Shown here: positions 36,801 through 45,613 of the stretch, piece after piece
Layout: each line of letters opens with the position of its first letter
How positions within the stretch are numbered: the first letter of the stretch is position 1
DNA from: an uncultured Clostridia bacterium
Lineage (GTDB): Bacteria > Bacillota > Clostridia > TANB77 > CAG-508
DNA: 64,000 nt
Direction: 5' to 3'
Assembly: GCA_948630815.1 (NCBI GenBank)
Contig: CAPIEU010000002.1
Coordinates: 1-64,000 of the forward strand
The notes under the pieces: model-generated
The model's input: only the letters and a program-made list of their open reading frames with translations
Databases searched by the model: none
Told to the model about the DNA's origin: nothing
Translations under genes and position numbers: made by a program

Positions 36801-36956
36801 ATACATGATGGAAAACTAATATCACTTAAGAGATTTAAAGATGATGCAAAAGAAGTTACAAAAGGTTTTGAATGCGGTCTTCAAATTGAAAATTATAATG
36901 ACATTGCTGAAGGAGATACATTAGAGGTATATGTAATGGAAGAAGTAAAAAAATAG
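33882..36956 (+). CDS. infB: Translation initiation factor IF-2
   Basis: 1024 aa from the TTG at 33882, which follows GGGGGTGA and begins MGKIKIHELAKK, the usual IF-2 start; an upstream ATG at 33867 overlaps the ribosome-binding site. The N-terminal region contains a Lys/Glu-rich stretch and a low-complexity Asn/Gly/Gln/Arg block (about residues 230-325, repeats of NNQGRN and YNNQ). Then come the IF2_N domain, G1 GHVDHGKTS, DTPGHEAF, NKID and domains II-IV (VGGVTESDV; IAGCYVTDG). It delivers initiator tRNA to the ribosome. Confidence 0.95.
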   Translation: MGKIKIHELAKKIGLTSKEILEKATKLGIDVKNHMSSVEDDTAIKIQESFKKTSKSEKESKSSTKSTEKQTKKDENIASKDTKKKNDKPSSPVIIRREVIISEEEETRLKEEEEKKRREQHKKEVGFVERNANKDYNIVYRNKPTKPLTVSELFGLKKETKEEPKEEKNVEKEIVKEDVEPKTQNVPNEQQEKEKKAVISEQKNQPTIKNEENIERDTKTQYQPRTNNRLNNDNRNQNSYNNQGKNFGNNGYNQNRNNNGYRNNNQNGGYNNNQNNGYNNQGRNFGNNQGRNGFNRNSDRNPNNQGGFNKNGYNNQGRNGFRNNDGYSKRPLDEKGIEKNIKNIMTEVVEKETVREYNKNIDKQKQNRLDENKTKKRQRRQDNGFDEDKLKSLKQRDNLSNMFNDTEGGMLDYYDLTTQRGKKNKKRLNKPDEQRVKQKIFELTEITIEDPITVKDLAAEMKKTTADVIKKLLGYGVLATINNEIDFDTAFLIAGEFGITAKKKETVTEEDILFDDTEDVESDLQPRPPVVVVMGHVDHGKTSLLDAVRQTNVIEGEAGGITQHIGAYKVKINDREITFLDTPGHEAFTSMRARGAQVTDIAILVVAANDGVMPQTVEAINHAKAAEIPIIVALNKIDVEGANPEKVKQELMKYELVPEEWGGDTIYVEISAKKKINIDTLLEMVLLVADMKELKANPNKQSKGTVIEAKLDKARGPVVSMLVQRGTLDVGDTIVVGSTIGRIRAMTDDKGRKVKKAGPSTPVEIIGLTEVPEAGDTFYEVKDEKTAKHLIERRKRSRREKSINATSRVTLNDLFDQIEKGHLKQLNLIVKADVQGSVEAVTQSLEKISNEEVQVKVIHANVGGVTESDVTLAKVSNAIIIAFNVRPDPIAKDVAKKEEVEIKQYSVIYQAIEDVEAAMKGMLDPVYVEKVIGNAEIRQTFKVSGVGTIAGCYVTDGSVARNAGIRVIRDNVVIHDGKLISLKRFKDDAKEVTKGFECGLQIENYNDIAEGDTLEVYVMEEVKK

Positions 36957-37003
36957 AATAGGTAGATAAAAAATAAACTGAATTAATATAAAAGGAGAAT
37001 GTT

Positions 37004-37387
37004 ATGCCAAAGAATAACACAAGATTTGAAAGGATTAATGAGGAATTAAAAAAAGAGATAAGCCATATAATTAATTATGAACTTAATAATCCTAATGTAA
37101 CAGGTTTAATAAGTGTTACAAAAGCGAAAATTACACCAGATTTAAAATATGCTAAAGTATATGTTAGTATATTAAATTCTAAAAATATAAAAGAAACCTT
37201 AGCAGGACTTAAAAAATCATCTGGTTATATAAGAACAGAGATTGCAAAAAGAATAAATTTAAGAATTACACCAGAACTTATATTTGAACTTGACGATTCA
37301 ATTGAATATGGGGTAAAAATAGATTCTATTTTAAAAGATATAATGAAAGATATAAAACCAGAAGAAAAAGAACAAGATGAAAAATAA
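37004..37387 (+). CDS. rbfA: Ribosome-binding factor A
   Basis: 127 aa with RINEELKKEISHIINYELN and YAKVYVSILN, and the C-terminal LIFELDDSIEYG. It matures 16S rRNA under cold or assembly stress. AAAGGAG site before ATG. Part of the nusA operon. Confidence 0.94.
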   Translation: MPKNNTRFERINEELKKEISHIINYELNNPNVTGLISVTKAKITPDLKYAKVYVSILNSKNIKETLAGLKKSSGYIRTEIAKRINLRITPELIFELDDSIEYGVKIDSILKDIMKDIKPEEKEQDEK

Positions 37388-37409
37388 ACTGTTACAAATA
37401 TAAATAATG

Positions 37410-37490
37410 TGGGGCAGGTGGTCTTGTGTCTGCCCTAATTATAAACACCATAAATACACACGTAGGGGTTGTATGCTATGCAACCAAAAA
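37410..37490. repeat. Two palindromic repeats in the rbfA-nrnA gap
   Basis: GTGGGGCAGGTGGTCTTGTG with TCTGCCCTAA (type B), then GTAGGGGTTGTATGCTATGC followed by AACC (type C). Different cores share the GTAGGGG head. Confidence 0.7.
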
Positions 37491-37516
37491 ATAAGGTAAA
37501 AGGAAGGAAATGTTAA

Positions 37517-38465
37517 ATGACATTAGATAATATAAAAGAAGAGATAGAAAGAGCTGGTAAAATTGTAATATTAACACATGAATCACCTGATGGAGATGCA
37601 GTTGGTTCATCACTTGCGATGTATAATGCATTAAAACAGTTAAATAAGGAAGTAGACCTTATAATACCAGAATATCCTGAGACCTTTAACTTTTTAGAAA
37701 GTGCAGATAAAATAAAAAAAGAAGGCGAAGAATATTACGATTTAGCAATTGCACTTGATGCAGCTGATATAAAAAGATTAAATGGTTTTGCAAAGTATTT
37801 TGAAGATGCTAAAGTAACAATTAATATAGATCATCATGGAAGTAATAAAATGTTTGCAGATTATAATTTTGTAAATCCAGATGCTCCAGCTTGTTCGCAA
37901 ATATTAATATTAGTATTAGAATTTTTGGGTGTAAATATAACAAAAGAAATAGGAACTTGTTTACTTACTGGTATAATTACAGATACAGGCGGATTTAAAT
38001 ATTCAGGGACATCAAAAGAAACTTTTGAATTTACATCTTGGTTATTAAGTATAGGGGTAAATGTATCAGATGTTTATAGAAGAGTTTTAGAAGTAAGAAC
38101 AAAAGGAAATTTTGCACTTATGAGACTTGCTATTGATAGACTAGAACTAATTGAAGATGGAAAAATAGCTTTTACATATATAACTAAAGAAGATGAAGAA
38201 AATGTTAAAGCTAAAAATGGTGATCACGATGGATTAGTTGATATAGGAAGAACAATAGAAGGTGTAGAGGTTTCTATATTACTAAGAGAAGCAGAAGGTT
38301 TCTTTAAAGGTTCACTTCGTTCAAATGAATATGTTAATGTATCAGATGTATGTATGATGTTTGGTGGAGGAGGACATTTAAGAGCAGCACGGATGTTCAA
38401 TTCACTTACCACTTTTAGAAGCAAAAGAAAAATTAATACAGGAAGTTAAAAATTATTTGAAATAG
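37517..38465 (+). CDS. nrnA: DHH-family nanoRNase/pAp phosphatase NrnA, split by a +1 frameshift
   Basis: 315 aa with the shift. The DHH domain has THESPDGDAVGSSLAM, ALDAADIKRL and NIDHHGSNKMFADYN; the DHHA1 domain has GSLRSNEYVNVSDV and GGGGHLRAAGCSIH. The site reads gca C gga tgt inside that last motif; zero frame gives RMFNSLTTF and stops. It degrades short RNA oligomers and pAp. Its position in the infB-truB operon is canonical. Confidence 0.93.
38390..38393 (+). other. +1 frameshift site CGGA, nrnA
   Basis: gca C gga tgt. Skipping C gives HLRAAGCSIHLPLLEA, matching the family C-terminus. Confidence 0.9.
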
Positions 38466-38540
38466 ATTTTAAATATTAGTTCACCTTTTAGGGTTAGGGT
38501 AGGAAAAATATTCTTACCCATTTATTATTGGAGAAAAAGT

Positions 38541-39423
38541 ATGGATGGAATTATAGTAATAAATAAAGAAAAAGATTATACATCACATGATGTTGTAGCA
38601 ATAGTAAAAAAAACATTAAAGGAGAAAGTAGGACATACTGGAACACTTGATCCTAATGCTACTGGAGTATTGCCTCTTCTTATTGGAAAAGGTACTAAAT
38701 TATCTAAATATTTAATAGAACACGATAAAACCTACAAAGCAACTTTGAAATTAGGTATTAGTACTACTACTGGTGATATAACAGGTGATGTAGTTAAAAC
38801 ACAAGAAGTAGAAAAAAATGAAATTACAGAATATTTAATAAATACAGTTTTTAAATCTTTTAAACGGTGAACAAGAGCAATATCCTCCAATGTATTCTGC
38901 AATAAAAGTAAATGGGAAAAAACTATATGAATATGCAAGAATGGGAAAAGAGGTAGAAGTTAAACCTAGAACAATAAATATATATAATATATATTTAGAA
39001 AAATTTGATTATAAAAATAATGAACTTATATTTATAGTGGAATGTTCAAAAGGTACATATATACGTTCATTGTGTGAAGATATTGCGAAAAAATTAAATA
39101 CAATTGGTTGTATGAAAGATTTAGAAAGACTACGAGTAGGTAGATTTAATATAGAAAATTCTATAAAAGTAGGAGAATTAAAAGAGCATAAAGAAGATTT
39201 AGAATTCATAGAAAAACACTTTATAGGCTTTGAAGATGTGTTAAAAGATAAGCCAAGTTGTAAATTAACAGATAAAGAAGTCATACAATTTTTAAATGGA
39301 ATAAAATTAAAAAAAGATATTCAAGATGGTATATGTAAAGTATATAATGTAGATAATACATTTATAGGGACAGCAACGGTAAAAAATGGATTATTAAAAA
39401 GAGATATAGTAGTGATAGAATAA
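38541..39423 (+). CDS. truB: tRNA pseudouridine-55 synthase TruB, split by a +1 frameshift
   Basis: 293 aa with the shift. GIIVINKEKDYTSHDVVA, then the catalytic Asp in GHTGTLDPNATGVLP, KTYKATLKLG, then after an extra C: GEQEQYPPMYSAIKVNGK, and later SKGTYIRSLCEDIA. The zero frame stops one codon after CGG. It makes the universal T-loop pseudouridine. Last gene of the operon. Confidence 0.94.
38865..38868 (+). other. +1 frameshift site CGGT, truB
   Basis: aaa C ggt gaa. Skipping C joins VFKSFK to GEQEQYPPMYSA; the zero frame is CGG TGA, an immediate stop. Confidence 0.9.
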
Positions 39424-39466
39424 AAATTTACTAAATTTTCAAAACTAAAGAATATTGAAAAAATAC

Positions 39467-39570
39467 TTGTATAAAATAAAAGTATATGTTACAATATAAG
39501 TAACTTATAAGTTCAAAAGATGTCGTTGAACTGTACAGAGATTATGTGTCCGCATAATCTCTATTTTTTT
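39467..39570 (+). ncRNA. Candidate small RNA between truB and ileS
   Basis: A promoter (TTGTAT, 17 bases, TACAAT) is followed by a terminator-like hairpin GAGATTATG...CATAATCTC with seven T (39537-39568). The short transcript would contain TTCAAAAGATGTC at 39512, which recurs at 39692. No coding frame with a start site. Position 39571-39890 otherwise holds a palindromic repeat (39594-39621) and no gene. A 6S-like RNA was considered but not demonstrated. Confidence 0.35.
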
Positions 39571-39894
39571 GAAATGTTAATAAAGTTAAAAAGGCAGGGT
39601 GTCCGCCCTACCCACAAAGATTATTCTTTGTTTTCTTGGTTTTCATTGTCCATATTGCTTAGCAATAGTAAACAATTAATCGCCAGATTAATTCAAAAGA
39701 TGTCATATGTGATCTGCACCCCCTTTCGTTAGATTACCTAAGTACTCAGGATAGTGAGTATTATAACTTGTTTTCTAATATTTGTAAATAATATAAATGT
39801 AAAATTCTTAGAAAAACACTTGTAAAAAACTGATTAAAGTGGTAAAATAAAGAACATAAATAATTAAAAACTATAAAAAGGACAAGGCAATAAT

Positions 39895-40115
39895 GTAAAA
39901 GCTAAAGAGAGCTAGAGGTGGGTGTGATTCTAGTAGCATAATAAGTTATAAGTTATCACCTTTTTGTTATTTGTTTGAAAGAGAGTAGAACAAATCGTGT
40001 AGCTTACGTTATAAAGTAATTAAGAGAGAAATATAAAAAAGTATTTCTAAATTAGGTGGTACCGCGGAATATAATCCATTTCGTCCTATAAAATAGGATG
40101 AAATGGATTTTTTGA
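39895..40115 (+). promoter_or_regulatory. T-box leader of ileS
   Basis: tRNA-sensing leader: Stem I with AGAGAGC and AGGTGGGTGTGATTC, the T-box sequence AGGTGGTACCGCGGAA at 40053, and the terminator ATCCATTTCGTCCT/AGGATGAAATGGATTTTTT at 40073-40113. ATC at 39955-39957 is the likely isoleucine specifier. Uncharged tRNA-Ile should stabilise the antiterminator and turn on ileS. Confidence 0.92.
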
Positions 40116-40220
40116 ATTTAAAATAGCTTCAAGACTGTAAATCATATATTATAATATATGGAGCAATACGAAAAATATATATTTTGAATATGAAGCGGAA
40201 TTATTAAGGAGGAAAAATAT

Positions 40221-42995
40221 ATGTGTGAAGAAAAGAAAGATTATGGAAAAACATTAAACTTACCAAAAACAGACTTTCCAATGAGAGCAAGTCTACCAGA
40301 AAATGAACCAAAAATATTAGAAGAAGTTTTTGAAAATGGTTTGTATGAAAAAATGCTTAAAAAAAATGAAGGTAAAGAACCATTCGTTTTACATGATGGA
40401 CCACCATATGCAAATGGTGAAATACATCTAGGTCATGCATTAAATAAAATATTAAAAGATACAATAGTAAGATATAAAAACTTACAAGGATACTATACAC
40501 CATTTGTGCCAGGATTTGATACACATGGTATGCCAACAGAAAAAAAGGCAATAGAAAAGTTGGGATTAAATAGAGAAGAAATACCAGTAAATACCTTTAG
40601 AGATACTTGTAAACAATTTACTGAAGATTATAAAGATAAACAAATAGTAGGATTTAAACGTTTAGGAGTATTAGCTGATTGGGAAAATCCATATATAACA
40701 TATCAGCCACAAATGGAAGCGAAACAAATAGGTGTATTTGCAGATATGTATAAAAAAGGATATATATATAAAGGATTAAAACCAGTATACTGGTGTACAG
40801 ATTGTGAAACAGCACTTGCAGAAGCTGAAATTGAATATAAAGATGTAAATTCAAATACAGCATATGTAAAGTTCCCTGTAGTAGATGCTAAAGGATTATT
40901 TGACGTAGAAAATACATCAATAGTAATTTGGACAACAACACCTTGGACATTGCCAGGAAATATGGGAATAACAATAGGTCCAGATTATAAATATTCTATA
41001 GTAGATATAGGAAAAGAAAAAGTAATAATAGCGACAGAACTTGTTAAAACTGTTATGGAAAAAGCAGGTATAGAAGAATATAGAAAAATAGCCGAGTTTG
41101 AGGGAACTAAATTAGAAGGAGTAATATGTAAGCATCCATTCTTAGATAGAATTTCAAAAGTAGTACTAGGAAGCGAAGATACAATTTTAGTAGAACTTGG
41201 TACTGGTACAGGTGCTGTACATACAGCACCTGGCTATGGTAAAGAAGACTACCTTTGTGGATTAAAGAATGGATTAGATATAGTAGTAACTGTAAACTCA
41301 AAAGGACATCAAACAGAAGGTTCAGGTCAGTTTTCTGGTATGTATTATGCAAAATCAGATAAAGAAATAATAAAATGGCTAGGTGAAAACGGCTATCTTC
41401 TTGCAAGCGAAGTTGTTAATCACTCATATCCACATTGTTGGAGATGTAAACATCCAGTAATATATAGAGCAACAAACCAATGGTTTGCATCTGTTGATGG
41501 ATTTAGAAAAGAAACTTTAGATGCAATAAAAGGTGTTAAATGGTATCCAGCTTGGGGAGAAGAAAGAATAACTAAAATGGTTGAAGATAGAAATGATTGG
41601 TGTATATCTCGTCAAAGAACATGGGGAGTACCAATACCAATATTCTATTGTAAAGAGTGTGAAAAAGAATATGTAACACCTGAAAGTTTAGAAAAAGTTC
41701 AAAATATCTTTAAAGAACAAGGTTCAAATGCATGGTTTGGATTAACTGAAAAAGAGTTAATGCCGATAGGTGCAAAATGTCCTCATTGTGGTAGCGAAGA
41801 ATTTAAAAAAGAAACAGATATAATGGATGTATGGTTCGATTCTGGTTCAACACACGAATCAGTACTTGAGGAACGTGGTCTTCCAGAAGCTAACCTTTAC
41901 CTAGAGGGAAGTGACCAATATAGAGGATGGTTCCAATCATCAATATTAACTTCTATTGCAACAAAAGGAAAAGCACCTTATAAAGAAGTTATAACTCATG
42001 GTTATACAATTGATGAGCAAGGAAGAAAAATGTCTAAGAGTCTTGGAAATGGAATAGAACCAAAAGATGTTATAAATGAATCTGGAGCAGATGTATTAAG
42101 ATTATGGGTATTATCATCAGATTATAAATCAGATGTAAGTGGCTCTAAAAACATTATAAAACAAGTAACAGAAGTGTATAGAAAAATACGAAATACTGCA
42201 AGATATATTTTAGGAAATATAAGCGACTTTGATGTAAATAAACCAGTTGCATATGAAGATTTACAAGAAATTGATAAATGGGCATTATCAAGACTAAATA
42301 AACTTATTAAAGATTGTACTGAGTCTTATGATGTATATGATTTCCACAATGCATATCATGCAATAAATCAATTCTGTGTTGTAGATATGAGTGCTTTTTA
42401 CCTAGATATAATAAAAGATAGATTATATACTAAAAAAACTGATTCTATCGAAAGAAGAGCAGCACAAACTGTAATGTATGAAATATTATCAAGTTTAGTT
42501 AGAATACTTGCACCAATGACTTGTTATACAGCAGAAGAAATATGGAAATTCATGCCACATGAGGAGGGAGAAAGTGCTGAAAGTGTAATGCTTTCATATT
42601 ATCCAAAAGTAAAACCTGAATATGATAATAAAGATCTAGAAGAAAAATGGGCAAAATACATTAAAATAAAAGATGAAGTAGCAAAAAAACTTGAAATTGC
42701 AAGAGCAAATAAAGAAATAGGATTATCACTTGCAGCAAAAGTAATTCTTTTTGCAGATGGAAAAGATTATGAATTTATTCAAGGAAAAGAAGAACTTTTA
42801 AAAGAGATATTCATAGTTTCAGCTGTTGAAATTAAAGAAGGAAAAGAAGAAACAGATAAAGATAATATTGTAGGAGTAAGAGTGGAACCAGCACTTGGTG
42901 AAAAATGTGAAAGATGTTGGATGTATTCTGAAACTGTAGGAGAAGATAAAGAAAATCCTACAATTTGCCATAGATGTAGTGAGAATTTGAAGTAA
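40221..42995 (+). CDS. ileS: Isoleucine-tRNA ligase
   Basis: 924-aa class I synthetase: HIGH-type motif DGPPYANGEIHLGHAL, editing domain with WTTTPWTLPGN and GTGAVHTAPGYG, KMSKS motif GRKMSKSLGN, anticodon-binding helical domain, and a C-terminal zinc finger CERCWMY...CHRC. Bacterial type (not the mupirocin-resistant eukaryote-like form), consistent with T-box control. AGGAGG site before ATG. Confidence 0.97.
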   Translation: MCEEKKDYGKTLNLPKTDFPMRASLPENEPKILEEVFENGLYEKMLKKNEGKEPFVLHDGPPYANGEIHLGHALNKILKDTIVRYKNLQGYYTPFVPGFDTHGMPTEKKAIEKLGLNREEIPVNTFRDTCKQFTEDYKDKQIVGFKRLGVLADWENPYITYQPQMEAKQIGVFADMYKKGYIYKGLKPVYWCTDCETALAEAEIEYKDVNSNTAYVKFPVVDAKGLFDVENTSIVIWTTTPWTLPGNMGITIGPDYKYSIVDIGKEKVIIATELVKTVMEKAGIEEYRKIAEFEGTKLEGVICKHPFLDRISKVVLGSEDTILVELGTGTGAVHTAPGYGKEDYLCGLKNGLDIVVTVNSKGHQTEGSGQFSGMYYAKSDKEIIKWLGENGYLLASEVVNHSYPHCWRCKHPVIYRATNQWFASVDGFRKETLDAIKGVKWYPAWGEERITKMVEDRNDWCISRQRTWGVPIPIFYCKECEKEYVTPESLEKVQNIFKEQGSNAWFGLTEKELMPIGAKCPHCGSEEFKKETDIMDVWFDSGSTHESVLEERGLPEANLYLEGSDQYRGWFQSSILTSIATKGKAPYKEVITHGYTIDEQGRKMSKSLGNGIEPKDVINESGADVLRLWVLSSDYKSDVSGSKNIIKQVTEVYRKIRNTARYILGNISDFDVNKPVAYEDLQEIDKWALSRLNKLIKDCTESYDVYDFHNAYHAINQFCVVDMSAFYLDIIKDRLYTKKTDSIERRAAQTVMYEILSSLVRILAPMTCYTAEEIWKFMPHEEGESAESVMLSYYPKVKPEYDNKDLEEKWAKYIKIKDEVAKKLEIARANKEIGLSLAAKVILFADGKDYEFIQGKEELLKEIFIVSAVEIKEGKEETDKDNIVGVRVEPALGEKCERCWMYSETVGEDKENPTICHRCSENLK

Positions 42996-43002
42996 GATTG
43001 AA

Positions 43003-43042
43003 TACTAAAAGAGTAGAATTATACTACTCTTTTAGTATTTTT
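43003..43042 (+). terminator. Terminator of ileS
   Basis: ACTAAAAGAGTAG pairs with CTACTCTTTTAGT followed by T-rich sequence. Confidence 0.9.
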
Positions 43043-43099
43043 TTAAAAAATTTTCCATATAATATAAAAAAGAATTAACAAAAAAAGAGGAGTAAGCAA

Positions 43100-44284
43100 A
43101 TGGAAAGATTAAGATATTTTGACCACGCAGCAACTACTGCTACAAAAGAAGAAGTTGTAAAAGAGATGCTTCCATATTTTACATTAAACTTTGGAAATGC
43201 ATCATCTGTTTATAGTATAGGTAGAAAATCTAAAAAAGCAGTAGAAAATGCAAGAGAAAAAGTAGCATATGCAATAGGAGCAGATGCAAAAGAAATATAT
43301 TTTACTTCATGCGGAAGTGAAAGCGATAATTTAGCTATAAAAGGTGTAGCATATGCAAATAAAGAAAAAGGAAATCATATAATAACTACAAAAATAGAGC
43401 ATCCAGCAGTATTGCATACCTGCCAAAACCTAGAAAAACAAGGATTTAGAGTAACATATTTGAATGTAGATAGTGAGGGGTTAATTAGTTTAAAAGAATT
43501 AGAAGAAGCTATTACAGATAAAACAATACTAATTTCAGTAATGTTTGCAAATAACGAAATTGGAACAATTGAACCTATTAAAGAGATAGGAGAGATTGCA
43601 AAAAAGCGTGATATATACTTTCACACAGATGCAGTTCAAGCAATTGGAAATGTTAGAATAGATGTAAATGAGTTAAATATAGATTTACTTTCAATGTCAG
43701 CACATAAATTTTATGGTCCAAAAGGAATGGGAGCATTATATGTAAGAACTGGAGTTAAGTTTGATAAAATACAAGATGGAGGTCATCAAGAAAAAAATAA
43801 ACGTGCAGGAACAGAAAATGTTGCAGGAATTGTAGGAATAGGAAAGGCAATTGAGCTTGTATATAAAAATTTTGATGAATATAATGAAAAGCTTAAAGAT
43901 TTAAGAGATTATTATATATCACAAGTAGAAGAAAAAATACCATATGTAAAATTAAATGGACATAGAACAAAAAGATTGCCAGGAAATGCTAATATTTCAT
44001 TTAGATTTGTAGAAGGAGAAGCACTACTTTTAAATTTAGATATGAAAGGAATATGTGCCTCAAGTGGCTCTGCTTGTACATCAGGCTCACTTGATCCATC
44101 CCATGTTTTAATTGCAATAGGACTATCTAAAGAAGTAGCATATAGTTCACTAAGAACAACATTTGGAGATGATAATACAAAAGAGGATATAGATTTTTTA
44201 GTAAATGCATTAGTAGAAGTAGTAGAAAGATTAAGAAATATGTCACCAGAATATAAAGAGTTTAAAGTATATAATGGAGATTAA
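43100..44284 (+). CDS. Cysteine desulfurase, NifS/IscS type
   Basis: 394-aa PLP enzyme releasing sulfur from cysteine for Fe-S clusters and thio-modifications. YFDHAATT start, PLP Lys in MSAHKFYGPKG, and the catalytic Cys loop SSGSACTSGSLDPSHVL of the NifS group. No scaffold gene (iscU) is adjacent, so the exact pathway is open. GAGGAG site before ATG. Confidence 0.93.
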   Translation: MERLRYFDHAATTATKEEVVKEMLPYFTLNFGNASSVYSIGRKSKKAVENAREKVAYAIGADAKEIYFTSCGSESDNLAIKGVAYANKEKGNHIITTKIEHPAVLHTCQNLEKQGFRVTYLNVDSEGLISLKELEEAITDKTILISVMFANNEIGTIEPIKEIGEIAKKRDIYFHTDAVQAIGNVRIDVNELNIDLLSMSAHKFYGPKGMGALYVRTGVKFDKIQDGGHQEKNKRAGTENVAGIVGIGKAIELVYKNFDEYNEKLKDLRDYYISQVEEKIPYVKLNGHRTKRLPGNANISFRFVEGEALLLNLDMKGICASSGSACTSGSLDPSHVLIAIGLSKEVAYSSLRTTFGDDNTKEDIDFLVNALVEVVERLRNMSPEYKEFKVYNGD

Positions 44285-44291
44285 CAAATAA

Positions 44292-44322
44292 AAAAGGAGG
44301 CTGTTTTTTAGCAGCTTCCTTT
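44292..44322. terminator. Convergent terminator
   Basis: AAGGAGGCTG pairs with CAGCTTCCTT across a T-rich loop between the converging desulfurase and asd genes. Confidence 0.7.
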
Positions 44323-45309
44323 AATTATTTTTTCAATGATTTGTACAGCATTAGATGCAGCACCTTTTCTTATGTTATCTGCAACCACCCATAAATTAAC
44401 TCCATACTTAACACTATAATCTCTACGTATTCTTCCAACATATACATAATCATGCCCATTTGCATTTGTTGCAATAGGATATATGTTATTTTTGGCATCA
44501 TCTTGAACAATAATTCCAGGTGCATTTTTTAATGTATCAATTAATTCTTTTAAATCAAAGTCATTTTCAAATTCTATGTTAATGCTCTCACTATGAGAAT
44601 TTACAACTGGAACTCTAACAGCAGTTGCAGTTATTCTTAAATCTGGTTTATTTAATATTTTTCTTGTTTCATTTATCATTTTTTCTTCTTCTTTGGTGTA
44701 TCCATTATCTAAAAAAGCATCAATATGGGGTAAACAGTTATTAAATATAGGATGAGGAAATTTCTTATTTGGAAGTCCGTTTATACCATTTTCTAAATCA
44801 TCTACACCAGATTTTCCAGCACCAGAAACTGCTTGATAAGTAGAATAAATGATTCTTTTAATTTTATATTTATCATCTAATGGTTTTAATGGAACAACCG
44901 CTTGAATAGTTGAACAATTTGGATTTGCTATAATACCTTGATTATTTTCTATTTCTTCAGGATTAACTTCAGGTACTACTAAAGGAACATTTTTATCCAT
45001 TCTAAAAGCACTACTATTATCAACTACTATACAACCTTTACTAGCAGCAATAGGAGAAAATTTCTTTGAAGTTTCTCCACCTGCAGAAAAAATTGCAAAA
45101 TCAAATCCTTCATCAAAAGAATCTTCTTTTAGCTCACAAACTGTATAATCTTTTCCCATAAAATTAATTAAAGAACCAGCAGACCTAGAAGATGCTAAAA
45201 ATGCATATTCTGCAATTGGTAATTTTTTTTCTTCAAGAACTTTAATAGCAGTTCTTCCAACAAGTCCAGTAGCACCAATAAGTGCAAGTTTATATTTTTT
45301 ATTTTCCAT
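44308..45309 (-). CDS. asd: Aspartate-semialdehyde dehydrogenase
   Basis: 333-aa NADPH enzyme of the Lys/Thr/Met pathway. Rossmann start LALIGATGLVGRTAIKVL, SAGGETSKKF, the catalytic Cys in ANPNCSTIQAV, and RVPVVNSHSESINI with the substrate-binding His. A monocistronic unit on the minus strand. No riboswitch was recognised in its 300-base upstream region. Confidence 0.95.
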   Translation of the reverse strand: MENKKYKLALIGATGLVGRTAIKVLEEKKLPIAEYAFLASSRSAGSLINFMGKDYTVCELKEDSFDEGFDFAIFSAGGETSKKFSPIAASKGCIVVDNSSAFRMDKNVPLVVPEVNPEEIENNQGIIANPNCSTIQAVVPLKPLDDKYKIKRIIYSTYQAVSGAGKSGVDDLENGINGLPNKKFPHPIFNNCLPHIDAFLDNGYTKEEEKMINETRKILNKPDLRITATAVRVPVVNSHSESINIEFENDFDLKELIDTLKNAPGIIVQDDAKNNIYPIATNANGHDYVYVGRIRRDYSVKYGVNLWVVADNIRKGAASNAVQIIEKIIKGSC

Positions 45310-45613
45310 CTAAGTCACCTCTTATAGGATTATATAAAAGAAATATAGTTATATTTATCATATGTACATTATATGATAAATATTGAAATATAGGAACAGT
45401 TTTTAGAAAATAAAGTTTTTTAATTGTTACAGTTCAACTTATATCGTTTTTAATTTATTTACATATATTATTTATTCACATTAATTTTTAATTAAATATA
45501 TATGTTGACAAATAACACTTGTTGATATAATATATGAACTATAAATGAAGAAGTATAAATAATGAAAAAATGATAACAATTTAATAGAAGAAACAAAGGA
45601 GGAACAAAAGATA

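Noticed and set aside
39467..39770. 6S RNA call
   Set aside because: I could not form the long central-bubble hairpin expected for 6S RNA, and a terminator lies inside the region.
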